Shown: positions 1 to 11,556 of the stretch, one piece after another
How positions within the stretch are numbered: position 1 is the stretch's first letter
Layout of the letters: each line of letters starts with the position of its first letter
Assembly (NCBI GenBank): GCA_025603075.1
Contig: MU626437.1
Location: 1-38,960, forward strand
Length of the DNA: 38,960 bases
Direction: 5' to 3'
Source of the DNA: Neoconidiobolus thromboides FSU 785
Lineage: Eukaryota; Entomophthoromycota; Entomophthoromycetes; Entomophthorales; Neoconidiobolaceae
Program-made: the position numbers and the translations under genes
The notes under the pieces: generated by a model
The model's database searches: none
The model's input: only the letters and a program-made list of their open reading frames with translations
Told to the model about the DNA's origin: nothing

Positions 1-95
1 ATCTTAGTCACATAAACTAAGACCTTTCGACTTATAGTGTAGTCAACCCAGCAATAGCTGTTCTTGACTCCAAACCCTGAGTACCAGATTTCACA
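1..95 (+). mobile_element. 3' end of an LTR (copy 1)
   Basis: These 95 bases are identical to the last 95 bases of the LTR ending at 15819 and differ at one position from the LTR ending at 38932. The segment ends in ATTTCACA, the LTR terminus. The 5' part lies outside the window, so solo versus full-element status cannot be decided. No obvious tRNA primer-binding site follows. Confidence 0.85.
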
Positions 96-1951
96 GTATA
101 GTAATTTTAGAGACAACAACCTTTGTGTTGTGGGTTACAATACTATAATTATTTTTGTTTAAATAAGCTAATAAGAAATAGTTCAAAACAAATACAAATA
201 TTTTAAATTAAAAATTATCAATATTTTACAGTCATCAAAAAAAGTAAAGCAATTACTCAAAAATTATCTATTTTAATAGTATAATATTGTTTATTTATTT
301 TAACTATTTTTTTATTTAAATTCAGGTTTGCAATACTTATATATGGCATTTTTATTGATAGTTTTATCAAAATTTAGTTAAAAGCTGCTATTGCTATTGT
401 TTGAACCATTTTATAATTTGTTTATGTCACCAATAATAGTCCATTTTTATAAAAGTCCTGCAATATTAAATATAAATTTACTATCACTACTCATAATAAT
501 TAAATACAGAAATACTGCTGTTAGTCCTATTATTATCATAGTATTCCATATTTTGCTTACTTTTGATTAGGCTATTACTAGAAATTTTTCCACCAATTTA
601 TAAATTTTAACATTGACTACCCCCATGTTGTGAAAATGCTGCATTAAATTATGAGTTAAAAACTAAACTAATCAAAAAAGTTTGAAAGCTAAAATTTTAC
701 ATACTAAAAGCTTTATGGAATAGTAAATAAAATTATATAGCCAGAAAAGTTGGATTTACCAACGCCCAAAAACCCTATCAAAAATTAAAATTACTAACTA
801 ATATTAGAATTACCGTATTTAATATCAAAGGGTTAAAAAGCATATGATAGCATTGGAGACATGATTAATACTATGTCATATTCATCCCTATATTCATTAA
901 TAAGGACAGACATTTGACTAAAATATTCATCCTTACTTTAAGGATTATTGATAACGAATGGTTTTTTTCTTTAATTGTTTTTAGCTGTTTATATATGTAT
1001 ATATATTCTTATACGCTTTTGTTTTAGTAAAACGGTTTTCAAATACAAGCCGTGATGTTCATTCTATCTTATCTTTAGGTCTTCTTCAGAGTTGCCAAGT
1101 TCATCGAATTGATTAAATAAACTTTTGGATTTTAGCTTTTTTTTATCAGCTTCATTTTCCATATATGCAGAGATAGTCTAATGTTTAACAGTCTTTTGGG
1201 CTGATGATATGATTTGCTTGGATCCGATGGATAACAAATTTGTATCTTTGTTGGCAGCGTTTTTCCCAGATGTATCCTTATCCAAAGTATCCAAGCACTT
1301 TCCATAAAAGTCAGGAACAGCACTCTGGACGTTGCTCGCATTGTTTGCAATAGATTTACTTGGATTGGTATTTTTATTTGAATACTTATTGCTCAAGAAA
1401 TATAAACCCTTTTCTTTTTTTTGCAACTGTACAAAGTCTTCTTGGTAGAAACATTATTAATTTCCTTTTTTTTGGATATAGTACCAAAGTCATCACTATG
1501 ATTTGATTGATTAAGTTTTGCCTTCTTTGTCTTCCCTGCCTTCCTCACCTTTTATTCTAGCTAGCCATAAAAACCTATAGAGTATAGATATTAGGCTTTT
1601 TGAGCTCTGCGTTTTTGTCTCCATTAAGCATCTCACTGCCTCTTGAAAAACAACACTTATTTTTAGAATCCTTAATACCACTTACTATTTTACAGTCAAT
1701 TTTAGAAGACTCAAATAAATTATCTTTTCGGAAATTTGAAAATAAATGCTAGAAATTGTTAACTTCTCACACTCAAAATTCTTATACTTATCATTGTTCT
1801 TTTTTATGGTTATTGATTTATAACATATTGTTTAAAAATGCACTTGTTTTTAATGTTAAAGTGTCAAATAAATTAACAAAAGAAACTTAAGAGAAAGCTT
1901 AATTTTTGAGTTTTGATAATTTTTAAATCTGAGATTATTTGAAAGCTAATT
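96..1951. other. intergenic, AT-rich, upstream of TRM1
   Basis: No intact gene is visible. A small imperfect hairpin (ACAAC/GTTGT arms) lies near 115-137, just after the LTR. A decayed minus-strand reading frame occupies about 1178-1740 (separate entry). The last ~200 bases should hold the TRM1 promoter; no specific element is recognised. Confidence 0.5.
1178..1740 (-). pseudogene. decayed protein-coding remnant, unrecognised
   Basis: Read on the minus strand, this stretch is less AT-biased than its surroundings and gives protein-like, Lys/Ser/Asn-rich translation in separate blocks. One block is about 50 codons (around 1720-1570). A second is about 45 codons ending in a poly-A run near 1425. 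A third is about 80 codons running from there to a stop at 1178. The second and third blocks are in different frames that meet at the A-run, as expected from a slippage frameshift. No domain is recognised. It could be a dead host gene, a transposon remnant, or chance. Confidence 0.3.
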
Positions 1952-4319
1952 TTGAAATCAAAATTTCAATCAAAAATTATGTTTTTTAAAATCTTAACTA
2001 CCAAATTTTCTAATTTTCAAAAAGTAGTTCAATATTCAAAAAAACAATCCACCAATTTAAGATTTGTTCAATTCAATAGCTTACATTACAGGACTCCAAT
2101 AGAAAATAAGATGATCGAAGATCCAAGTAAAGAAACTTATAAAGATTGGCCTAAAATCATAGAAGGTCAAGCTACTGTTTTATTCCCTAGTGAAAACGAA
2201 GTATTTTATAATCCAGTTCAACAATTTAATAGAGATATGTCCATTGCAGCTATACAAACTTGGTTAATTCAATTAAACGAACAAAAGAAAGAAAAATATA
2301 TTAAAAAATTTGGAGAAGAAGGTAAATTTATTTTTATAATATAAAATCAAAATGGTGTGCTTACTTTTTTATTAATTTCAATTATTATTATAGAAAAAGA
2401 GAATGTAAAACTTTATTTAAAATAAATTGTATTTCATATTTAATTTATTAATAATTTAGTTCATCCCATACAAACCTAAATTATTTGAAGCTTTGGCCGC
2501 TACTGGTTTACGTTCTATCCGATATCATAAAGAAATTGAAGGTATTGGAAATATCCTAGTTAATGATCTTGAGCCCCAAGCAGTTGAAGCAATTAAAAGA
2601 AACTTAAAGTTTAATAAAATTAATGAAGAAGATGTAACACCAAACTTAGGGGATGCTATGTAAGTTTTAAGAATTATTATTATTAGATTTTAAATATTAA
2701 ATTAATATTTTTTTAATTAATTAGTGATGTACTCTATGCTCATCGCAATCCAACAAAAAGATTTGATTGTATTGATTTAGATCCCTATGGCTCTGCTTCT
2801 CCTTTTATTGATGGCGCTATTCAAGCTATTGCTGATGGAGGTAGTTTTTTGATTTTATTAATGTTTTTTCAAAATAAGAGCTATAATTTTATTCTTAAAT
2901 ATTTTAGGTATTTTATGTGTTACATGTACAGATTTAGCTGTATTAGCTAGTACTCAGCATACTGAAGCTTGGTAATTTTTTATTTTAAATTTCAATTTTA
3001 ATTTGATTAATATTAACAATGATTATCAATAGTTTTGCTAAATATGGTGGTGTACCTGTGAAGGCCGGCTTTTGTCATGAAATGGTAAGTTTAAATTTAG
3101 TTTTGTTTTTACTAAAAAAAATTAACTCTGTTCCATTCCATTCAGGCACTACGTCTTGTTATTCATTCATTACAAACTTCAGCATCTCGTTACAAACGTT
3201 TAGTTACGCCCATCTTATCTTGTTCCATTGATTTCTATGTAAGAATTTTTTTTAGAGTCACTACATCGCCTGCTATGGTTAAACAGTATGCTAGGTAATT
3301 ATAAACTTATTTATTTATTAAATAATTTTATAAATTTTATATAGTAAAACTTCAGTACTTTATAAATGTTCTGGGTGCGGTTCATTTGAACATAATCCCA
3401 TTGGTAAATTAACCCCAAATGGAAAAAACATTAAATTTGGAGTAAATCAAGGACCTAACGTTAGTCCTAACTGTGAACATTGTGGATTTAAAATGCATGT
3501 AAGCTAATTTTATTTTATTTTATTTTAAAGTTTAAATATTTATAATAATCTGTATTATTTAGATTGGTGGCCCAATGTATAATGGTCCGCTTCATGATAA
3601 AGAATTTGTGTCTAAGATGCTTACCTTTGTTAAAGAGAATAATGCTAAATTTCATACTCATAAAAGAATGGAAGGTATGTTAACAGTGATTTATGAGGTA
3701 ATAAGCTTTTCTTAAATTAAAAGACAAAAAGAAGTATTAACTGAAATTTAATAGGAACTGGATTTACCACTTCTTTATATTCCATCAGAGTTAGCAGCTA
3801 TATGTCGAGCTCAAACACCTAATATAGTAACTATTCGATCAGCTATTCTAAATGCTGGTTATAAAGTATCGGCCTCCCATTGTGTACCTGGATCCTTTAA
3901 AACTAATGCTCCTAACGAAGTATTATGGGAAGTTATAAGAGCATGGGTAAATTATATATATACTCTTCTTCGCTTCAACATATATATTAATCTACCTTTA
4001 TAACGTAGGTGAAACTTAATCCAGTTAAATTAGCCAATTTTCCAGCTGGTGCACCAGGATTGAGGATTTTGGATAAAGAAAATAAATTACAAATTAGTTT
4101 TGAAAAACACGATGAAGCGGATCCAATTAGTAGAAATATTAAATTAGTTCGATATCAAGTTAATCCAGAGAAAAATTGGGGACCAAAGGCAAGACATAAG
4201 AGGAAAACGTAAGTGAATGAGATTAATTATATTTGAAATTTTAAACTGATGGATATTTTTTAACTAGGGAAATAGAGGTCAAGGAAGAAAATGTGAAGAT
4301 GGTGGAAAAGGAAGTGTAG
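1952..4319 (+). CDS. TRM1: tRNA (guanine26-N2)-dimethyltransferase Trm1
   Basis: Makes m2,2-G26 in cytosolic and mitochondrial tRNAs using SAM. Twelve exons in phase: 1952-2321, 2394-2404 (an 11-nt microexon), 2460-2659, 2725-2840, 2908-2971, 3033-3084, 3146-3294, 3345-3498, 3563-3697, 3755-3946, 4009-4208, 4268-4319; 564 aa, close to yeast Trm1. Visible family marks: the SAM-binding [14 protein letters not shown] block (about 136-149), DLDPYG (211-216), TDLAVLA, the [10 protein letters not shown] block, and a zinc-binding set C329/C332 and C364/C367. The N-terminus is basic and Ser/Phe-rich like a mitochondrial presequence. In-frame Met codons at 1952, 1979 and 2111 could give long and short forms; Met54 begins the conserved part. 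A 17-nt GTAAG...TTTAG string inside exon 7 is coding (VRIFFR matches the family). Confidence 0.95.
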
Positions 4320-4976
4320 AGGTTAATATGCTAATTTAATAGCATGTATAGAATGGTGGGAAAGAAAGATTAATAAATTAGTAGATTAGTTATAGAAATT
4401 CCATAACATTTTTTACATTTGATATTTCTATGTTCAAGGAAATGGAAAAATCAATTAGATTAATTAATAAGATTCAATCAAGTTATATAAATATTTTTTT
4501 ATTTTTAATAATTTAATTTTTGTGATCATTGTTATTTCTCATTAAGCGCTTAAGGCGCACGATACACATTATAGTAAAAAGTTACCATTTAGTCAATGGA
4601 GTCCCAAAAAGTTTAAACTAATTAAATTGATTGATGACCAAAAAATTATATTCGAAAGTAGCTGATTCGTTAAAATTTATGAAGACTATTCATAAAGTAC
4701 AACTTATTGGCCATAACATATGTATATGAAAAACCCTGTTTAAGAGGTCAACTATAACTGCTTTTATTGAAAAAATTTAAATCAGCTACCAGGTTAATAA
4801 AATGTCTATTGTTTAATAAGTTAAATTAAAGATGCTTTAAAATAAACTTTGTTGAATCAATAACTTGCACATTTTCTATAATTTCATTCATACAAATTTG
4901 AATTCTTGTTTTCAAGTATTTAAGCCACAAAACAAAATTTAAAGTTTATTTTTTATTTTTTATTTTTTTCTTCTCA
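4320..4976. other. intergenic between TRM1 and COG1
   Basis: 657 bp between two genes on the same strand. It holds the TRM1 3' region and the COG1 promoter. The only structure seen is a perfect 12-bp palindrome TTAAGCGCTTAA at 4542-4553, which resembles the centre of the MITE family but has no terminal repeats around it. A T-rich tract precedes the COG1 start. Confidence 0.5.
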
Positions 4977-7900
4977 ATGGAAATAAGTGATATATTTGAA
5001 CAAAAAGGAATACGAGAGATTCAAGAAATCAAAAAAGAATGGGAGTAAATGTTTATTCTGTTAATAAAAATAACAAAAATAATACTTACTTTTTAGAGAA
5101 AAGGTGAAAAGTAATAAACAGAAATTACAACTGGAAACATTGTATATTAAAACTTAGATTATATATTAAATTTTATTTATTAATTAAATTTATTCTTTAT
5201 GATAGTAAAGAACATCAAACGATATTAAACAATCATGTAGATATGAATCAATTTTATAATGTTTCGTGTCAACTACCAATAATAGTTAATGAAATTCGTA
5301 GTGTTTATTTTCAAGATAATGAAAATGCATTACAAAAACAGAATATTCTGGAACAAAATGAAGGTAAGTTTTATAACAGATTATATTATTTTTCAAGATA
5401 TAAAAAAGGTGAATTAATTAATTATAACATATGTTTTATAGATGATCAACTGTTACTCTGTTCAGCTAAAAACATAAAGGAATTATTAGAAGCGCCAGAA
5501 CAAGTAAGTTAAAAATTTATTGAAATAATTAATAATAAGTACCTTTTAATTGACTTTACACTTTCTTACTTATTATTAGATTTGGAGTTCAATTGAAAAT
5601 TATCACTTTCTTGATGCTAGTAAATTGTATCTTGAAAATGAAACAAGATATCAAGATTTGAAAAAAATTCAATTGTTTAATCAATCCATGTTAATCACGG
5701 TAATATTTTATTTCTAGAATTTTTACATATAAATATCGAAATCAATAAAATAATAATTTATATAGAATATATTTCCAGTCATTCAAATTCAATATGATAT
5801 ATTAAAAAATGCAGCTTCATCAACAATAACAAAAGGGAAACAAGAATTAAAAAAAATTAAGTTGGATATTAAGGTAAATAATATATAATAATATAAAATT
5901 AATATAAAATTAATTTAATTATTAATAATGTTTACTTTTTACAGATGATTTATGAAATTTTTAAATCGATAGAATTAATTGAATTTAAGTCAATGAATGA
6001 ATTGATATTAATTTATTTAAGTGAAAAAGAAAGTAAATTATTACAGTTTGTATCCAAAGATAATATAACACAAAGTATACAACAAATATTAAATAAAATT
6101 GAAGAAATAATATTCCAATTAATTCAATTTTTATTAATTTATGGAAGGGAATTTGTATCTACAAAAGGATTAATTTCCATTAAAAAATCAATGAATGAAA
6201 TTGAAGAAATTAGTAATATTAATTTAAACTCAATATCAAAACAATCAAAAATATTTGATATTATAGATTTTAAAAAAATTATATTGAATTGGTTACAAGT
6301 ATTTTTACAAAAATTAAACAAAAATATAAATAAAAATTCAACAAATTCAATGAATCAACTGTTATTATTTAAAACTTTTTGTATGGAATATAAAGTCAAA
6401 TTAAAGACGGTAAGTAATTTATTTTTTTATAATTCAAATATCAATATTTTTGTTTTTATAGTTAAATATTTTAGTACCAAATTATCTGGATTTATTATAT
6501 TCAATAGTAATATTACCTAATTATATTATTATTTTAAATAATCAATATGAAATATTTTATCAAAATTATTTAAAATCAATTAAAAGTATTCAATTTGATG
6601 AAAATCAAAATCAAAATGGTAATAATTGTATTCTATAATTTAATGAATTTTATTTTATTTTATTTTTTTAGATAAGCAATTAAATTTATTTAATAATTTA
6701 CAATTTAATATTAATGAAGATATAGTTAATTTAAAACTAAATTTATTAAATCAATTTAATCAGTTTCAATTTAATGATTTATTAAATAATTATAATAATA
6801 TTCGAAATACACTAAATGAATTTATTAATGAATTTAATAATTTATTTTTAAATTCAACTATGATTTATAAACAGTAAGTTCTTATTATAATAAGTTTAAT
6901 CAATATAAATTGAATAATATTTATTATTTATTATTATTTAGATTAGATAAATTAACAATTGAACAATATTTTATTATTTATTTAAATTGTTTTGAAGAAT
7001 TAAATAATCAAATTGAATATTTAATTAAAAATTCAAATCAATTGGAATATAGTAAGTTAACTATTATTTATTTTATATTAATATTTTATAATTAACAATA
7101 TTACTGCTTTTTAATAGCTAAAGATATTTGTTATAGTCAATTATTAAACAAAATAATCGACGAATATTTAAATTTTGATAATATAAATATTAATGCTTTA
7201 AATTATTACCATTTGAAAGAAGAGGTAATTAATCATAATATTTTTATTAATAATTTATATTCATAAATTAATATAATTTCAAATATTAGCAAGAAATTAA
7301 AATACAACAATTAATAACTAAATCGAATGAAATCATAGTATTATCCTATAATAAATTAATTGATTATACTATTAATGAATATTCTAATATATTAATTCAA
7401 CAATGGTATAATCAATTACCTATTATTGATGATTTTAATATACCATCTCATTTTACATTTGGTAAGTTTGTTATATTCTATTGTATATTATATGATATAT
7501 TATATATTATATTAATAATATATTAATACTTTTATTTTTAATTATTATAGTTGATCAACCAATTTCAGAATATAATTCCTTTCCAACATTAATAACACAA
7601 CAATTATTTAATGTGTTAATTAAATTCAATCAATTTGTTGATAGTAATTTTCAATTAAATACTAATAAGGTAAATAAATAGTAAATAATAAATAATAGAT
7701 AATAACTAACCTTAATATTCTGTATAGTCTATTCTTAATAAATTGTTTCATCAATTAATGTTAAAGTTTAATGAACAATTAATTAGTTCAATATCATTAT
7801 CATCAACAAAACAATTAATACAAAATGAGTCTAAATTAAGTAATTATCAATTCCAATTTTTATTAGATTTAATAGCTTTAAATTTAATAACATCTAAATC

Positions 7901-8245
7901 AATTGAATTTAATAATATATTAAAACTATTAAATGATATTAAATTTAGTCCATTGCCTAATGAAAATATATTAAATCATTTGATATCAAATGCAAAGTTA
8001 AGTTTATATAATGTTAAATTATTATTATTTCCAATTACTTCAATTAATTTGATTGATGAATCAGTAAAGTAAGTTATTTATTATATATTACAAATTAAAT
8101 ATTATTTATTATTTATTATTTATTACAAATTAAATATTATTTATTATTTATTATTTATTCTTCGTTGTTTATTAGATCCATTCCAAATACTAGTATAACG
8201 TCATTAGCGCCCCCATGTACTCGATTTACTATATTAGAACTTTAA
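4977..8245 (+). CDS. COG1: conserved oligomeric Golgi complex subunit 1
   Basis: Subunit of the COG tethering complex (lobe B side), which captures retrograde vesicles at the Golgi and keeps glycosyltransferases in place. Fifteen exons in phase: 4977-5044, 5097-5141, 5206-5363, 5442-5503, 5580-5699, 5766-5873, 5945-6409, 6462-6618, 6672-6873, 6942-7051, 7118-7224, 7290-7461, 7551-7669, 7728-8068, 8176-8245; 767 aa. The assignment rests on the N-terminus: an IFEQKGIREIQEI helix that lines up with the LFE...EEIR start of animal COG1, a coiled-coil-like charged stretch, and IKELLEAPEQIWSSIE followed by FLDASKLYL, the COG1/Vps51 hallmark. The rest is Asn/Gln/Leu/Ile-rich and poorly conserved, as in other COG1 proteins. 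Later exon borders are supported by phase and GT-AG only. It is shorter than human COG1 (about 980 aa). Confidence 0.87.
8088..8157. repeat. perfect 35-bp tandem duplication in the last COG1 intron
   Basis: Two adjacent identical 35-bp units (8088-8122 and 8123-8157), each starting TTACAAATTAAAT and ending in an ATT/TTA microsatellite. They lie between the donor at 8069 and the acceptor at 8175. Perfect identity in such labile sequence suggests a recent duplication. Confidence 0.85.
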
Positions 8246-8275
8246 ATAATAAAAATAAAAATAAAAATAAAAAGT
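8246..8275 (+). terminator. tandem AATAAA-like polyadenylation tract after COG1
   Basis: Directly after the COG1 stop the + strand reads as repeated AAAAAT units containing several overlapping AATAAA hexamers. This is a likely poly(A) region. COG1 and the P5CDH gene converge with only 85 bp between stop codons, so their 3' ends must share this short space. Confidence 0.5.
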
Positions 8276-8330
8276 ACTATTTTTTGAATATTTTACATAA
8301 ATTTTATTTGTTACTTAATAATTTTCCAAA

Positions 8331-9974
8331 TTAAGCTTGATTAGAAGGATAAGCCCAATCACTGATAGGAAGGAAGGATTCTTTAATTGTACGAACAGAT
8401 ACGAATCTATATAATAAATTCATGGAACCAGCTTTATCATTAGTACCAGAACCTTTAGCACCACCAAATGGCTGTTGACCAACAACAGCACCAGTACATT
8501 TATCATTAACATAGAAGTTACCAGCAGCAGATCTTAAACCATTAGTGGCTAATTTAATAGCATGACGATCATTAGCAAAGATAGCACCAGTTAAAGCATA
8601 TTCTGTAGTATCTTCAATTACTTTAAACATTTTTTCAAAATCATTTTGTGGATAAACATAAACAGTTAATACTGGGCCAAAGATTTCTTCTTTTAATGTT
8701 TTGAAGTTGGGGTCTTTAGTAACAATAACAGTGGGTTGAATAAAATAACCTTCAGAATCATCATAAGTACCACCAGTTAATATTTCAGCATCTGGTGAGG
8801 ATTTAGCGTAATCAATATAAGATTTAATTTTATCAAAGGAAGCTTGATTAATAACAGCAGTCATGAAGTTAGTAAAATCAGCAACGTCACCTACTTTAAT
8901 TTTAGCTACTTCACTTACCATTTTAGCTTTAAATTCTTCAAATAAATTATCTGGACAATAGAGACGAGAAAGTGCTGAACATTTTTGACCTTGATATTCA
9001 AAAGCAGAACGAATACTTTGAGGAACAATTGCATTAACATCTGCAGTTTTATGAATTAAATGGAAATTTTTACCACCAGTTTCACCAACGATACGTGGAT
9101 ATGATTTATATTTATGAATATTATTACCAATTTTTTGCCATAAATTCTTAAATACATGAGTTGATCCAGTGAAATGAAGGGAAGCAAATTCAGGGTGATC
9201 TAAACAATCTCCAACGATTTCGGGTGCTGGTCCTGGAATAAATTGAATGACACCAGCTGGTAATCCAGCTTCAGTAAAGATCTTTTGAATAAGATAATTA
9301 GAATAAGCAGCAGCAGGAGCTGGTTTCCAAACAACTACATTACCCATTAAAGCAGGAGCAGCTGGAAGATTACCACCAATAGCAGTAAAATTGAATGGTG
9401 AAACAGCTAATACAAAACCTTCTAAAGCACGATATTCAACACGATTCCAAACCCCTGGTGAATTTTTTGGTGGTTGTTGAGTGTATAACTCTTCAGCGTA
9501 TTTGCAGTTAAATCTTAAAAAGTCAGCTAACTCAGCAGCTGAATCAATTTCGGCTTGCCAAGCATTTTTACCTTGACCAAGCATAGTAGCTGCATTAATT
9601 TGGTAACGGTATTTCTTAGAAACTAAATCAGCAGCCTTCATGAAGATAGCTAAACGATCATAAAATGGCATATCTTCCCAATCTTTTTTAGCAGCTAAAG
9701 CACCCTCAATAGCCTTTTGAGTTAATTCACGAGAAGCATGATGGAAGTTACAAAGGATAGTTTTATGATCCGTTGGACAACGTTGAGCTTCAGTTTGATT
9801 ACTACGTACTTCTTCACCATTAACAATACATGGGACATCAAATGGAGCTTGAGAACGCATTTCTTTGAGTGCATTACTAAGAAGTTCACGCTCCTTACTT
9901 CCTGGAGCGTAATCATTCATAGGTTCATTTTCAATAGCTGGGAGTTTAAAGGTTGCAAGTTGTGCGGTAGCCAT
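8331..9974 (-). CDS. PUT2: delta-1-pyrroline-5-carboxylate dehydrogenase (ALDH4 type)
   Basis: Oxidises glutamate gamma-semialdehyde/P5C to glutamate with NAD+, the second step of proline breakdown, normally in the mitochondrial matrix. A single exon of 547 aa, the usual eukaryotic length. Family marks: the SPFNFTAIGGNLPAAPALMGNVVVWKP nucleotide-binding region (from about residue 192), FTGST at 268-272, general-base Glu298 in VGETGGKNFH, catalytic Cys332 in GQKCSA, EEIFGPVL, and PFGGAKGSGTNDKAG near the C-terminus. The start is fixed by an in-frame TAA three codons upstream. The first 30 residues contain almost no basic residues, so no classical mitochondrial presequence is visible. The codons are much less AT-biased than those of neighbouring genes, consistent with high expression. 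Confidence 0.97.
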   Translation of the reverse strand: MATAQLATFKLPAIENEPMNDYAPGSKERELLSNALKEMRSQAPFDVPCIVNGEEVRSNQTEAQRCPTDHKTILCNFHHASRELTQKAIEGALAAKKDWEDMPFYDRLAIFMKAADLVSKKYRYQINAATMLGQGKNAWQAEIDSAAELADFLRFNCKYAEELYTQQPPKNSPGVWNRVEYRALEGFVLAVSPFNFTAIGGNLPAAPALMGNVVVWKPAPAAAYSNYLIQKIFTEAGLPAGVIQFIPGPAPEIVGDCLDHPEFASLHFTGSTHVFKNLWQKIGNNIHKYKSYPRIVGETGGKNFHLIHKTADVNAIVPQSIRSAFEYQGQKCSALSRLYCPDNLFEEFKAKMVSEVAKIKVGDVADFTNFMTAVINQASFDKIKSYIDYAKSSPDAEILTGGTYDDSEGYFIQPTVIVTKDPNFKTLKEEIFGPVLTVYVYPQNDFEKMFKVIEDTTEYALTGAIFANDRHAIKLATNGLRSAAGNFYVNDKCTGAVVGQQPFGGAKGSGTNDKAGSMNLLYRFVSVRTIKESFLPISDWAYPSNQA

Positions 9975-10530
9975 ATTTTTTTAATAGTTTTAATCTAAAA
10001 AGACTTATTGTGAATTGAAGATTATTGACTCATTTTATATCCATTCCAATGGAATATTTATTCTTTTTCGAAGACTTTATTGTTATTTTAGGCATTCTCA
10101 TTGGTTACGTTTGATCCCACAAAAGATATGTGATTTCAGCTAGATTTTTTATAAACTCTTACTATTAAGTAAATTTTAAATGTTAATTGGGCATTTTTTA
10201 TTTCTTATTTTAAGTGTTAAAAACCATAAATTTTTCTATTTTTATATTCATTAAATGTGAGTTAAAATGCCCAATCTATGTTTAAATTGAGTCAATATTA
10301 AGGGACTCTAAGAATAGTTAAATCACAGTGCTAGTTTCCCACCATGATGTCATGTGATTGGTATTAGTGAATTTTTATTCATAGTTGTTAACCTATTAAA
10401 ATCATCATCAGATAAAACTTAAGTAGGATTATTCATAGTTGTAAAATAATAATAGATATAATAAATAAATGATAGAAGGTACTAGATTTTATTAATTCTA
10501 TTTCTTATTATTAAAAAAGATAACAATAGC
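9975..10530. other. intergenic: P5CDH promoter and ALG14 3' region
   Basis: 556 bp between two minus-strand genes. ATTGG (CCAAT on the minus strand) occurs near 10098 and again near 10361. The first is about 120 bp from the P5CDH start and is a candidate CCAAT box. No repeats or RNA genes seen. Confidence 0.4.
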
Positions 10531-11389
10531 TTAAACAAGTACACCATTATATTTAGCCTTTGGATATTTCTTCAATAAATTAGGCCATTGAACAATAAAT
10601 AGATCCGTAAAATAATATAATATTTTACCCGATAACGAAAGAGTATTTACTCTAGCAAAAGATTCAATATAAACCAATTTTAATCTTGACTTAGGATGAA
10701 TAGTCTAAAAAAAATTAATATTATATAACTTTAAAATATTCCAAAATAAAATTACTGATATAAACTTAGCTAACAAAAATAAAGGTACACAAGAACCAGG
10801 TCCATTACCGAAGATCTAGGACATTTAGAATTACAATTGAAACATTTTTTTATATTAATTACATATTCTGGCTTTTCATAAATCAAAATAGAAAAACAAG
10901 AAACTAGAGTTTTGAATGTGGAAAATGGAGTTGTAATCCAAGACTGTCCAACTTGTCTAGCACGCGGTATAGTATATAGTTTATACTAAACAATTAGATC
11001 ATCTATTAAAAAATTAAACAACTTAAATAATACCTTACTGTATTCTACTTGAGTTTCATTTTCAAAATCAATGATTTTGGATAAACTTAAACTATCACCT
11101 TCACCTATTAAATAGGTTCTTGGTGTATAATTAGATATTTGTAAACTTTTTAATAATTCGATCATTTCAGCGGTATGACCGCCTGAACGAAGGTTAGTTT
11201 AATTTTAAATGATAAATACAGTTACTTACCTGAACCTAAGAAACATAATGTTTTAATACTATTTTGAGTAGTTTCGGTTTTTGAGCTATTTTTTATTAGA
11301 CTTGGTATTGGGACATTGTTTTTCAAAAAGTATAAGATGATTGTTATTAATACTATTATAATCAATAGAATTATTAGTATGATTTTCAT
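10531..11389 (-). CDS. ALG14: UDP-GlcNAc transferase membrane-anchor subunit Alg14
   Basis: ER membrane partner that recruits the Alg13 catalytic subunit to form the enzyme adding the second GlcNAc to dolichol-PP-GlcNAc in N-glycan assembly. Five exons read from the high-coordinate end: 11389-11230, 11182-11034, 10985-10863, 10815-10756, 10704-10531; 221 aa, as expected (human 216). One N-terminal hydrophobic anchor (residues 3-22) is followed by a GSGGHTAEM loop (52-60), IPRARQVGQS, FGNGPGSCVPL (146-156) and ESFARVNTLSLSG, ending KYPKAKYNGVLV. All are typical Alg14 blocks. No ALG13 gene is visible in the window. The gene diverges from IMO32 with 167 bp between start codons. Confidence 0.92.
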
Positions 11390-11556
11390 ATTATAAATGG
11401 AATTCTTAGAGTTTATAAAATCTATGACTATTATAAATGTTGAAATTTCAAGTCAAGTTTATTGACCAATAATTTCCAAAAGAAAAGCTAAGTGAAATTT
11501 CGAAAATCATTAACATCCAAAAATCAATTAAAAACAAAATCATTCTTTCATCAAAG
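11390..11556. promoter_or_regulatory. shared divergent promoter ALG14 / IMO32
   Basis: Only 167 bp separate the two ATGs, so both promoters and 5' UTRs must fit here. An A-rich stretch precedes each start. No specific factor site is recognised. Confidence 0.6.

Noticed and set aside
3240-3256. Possible 17-nt intron (GTAAG...TTTAG) in TRM1 exon 7
   Set aside because: Too short for the spliceosome, and its translation VRIFFR fits the conserved VRVFVR-like segment of Trm1.
4542-4553. TTAAGCGCTTAA palindrome as a MITE remnant or operator
   Set aside because: No terminal repeats or other family sequence around it; a 12-bp palindrome alone is weak.
9738-9998. 86-codon frame antisense to the P5CDH N-terminus
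   Set aside because: Shadow of a strongly supported coding sequence.
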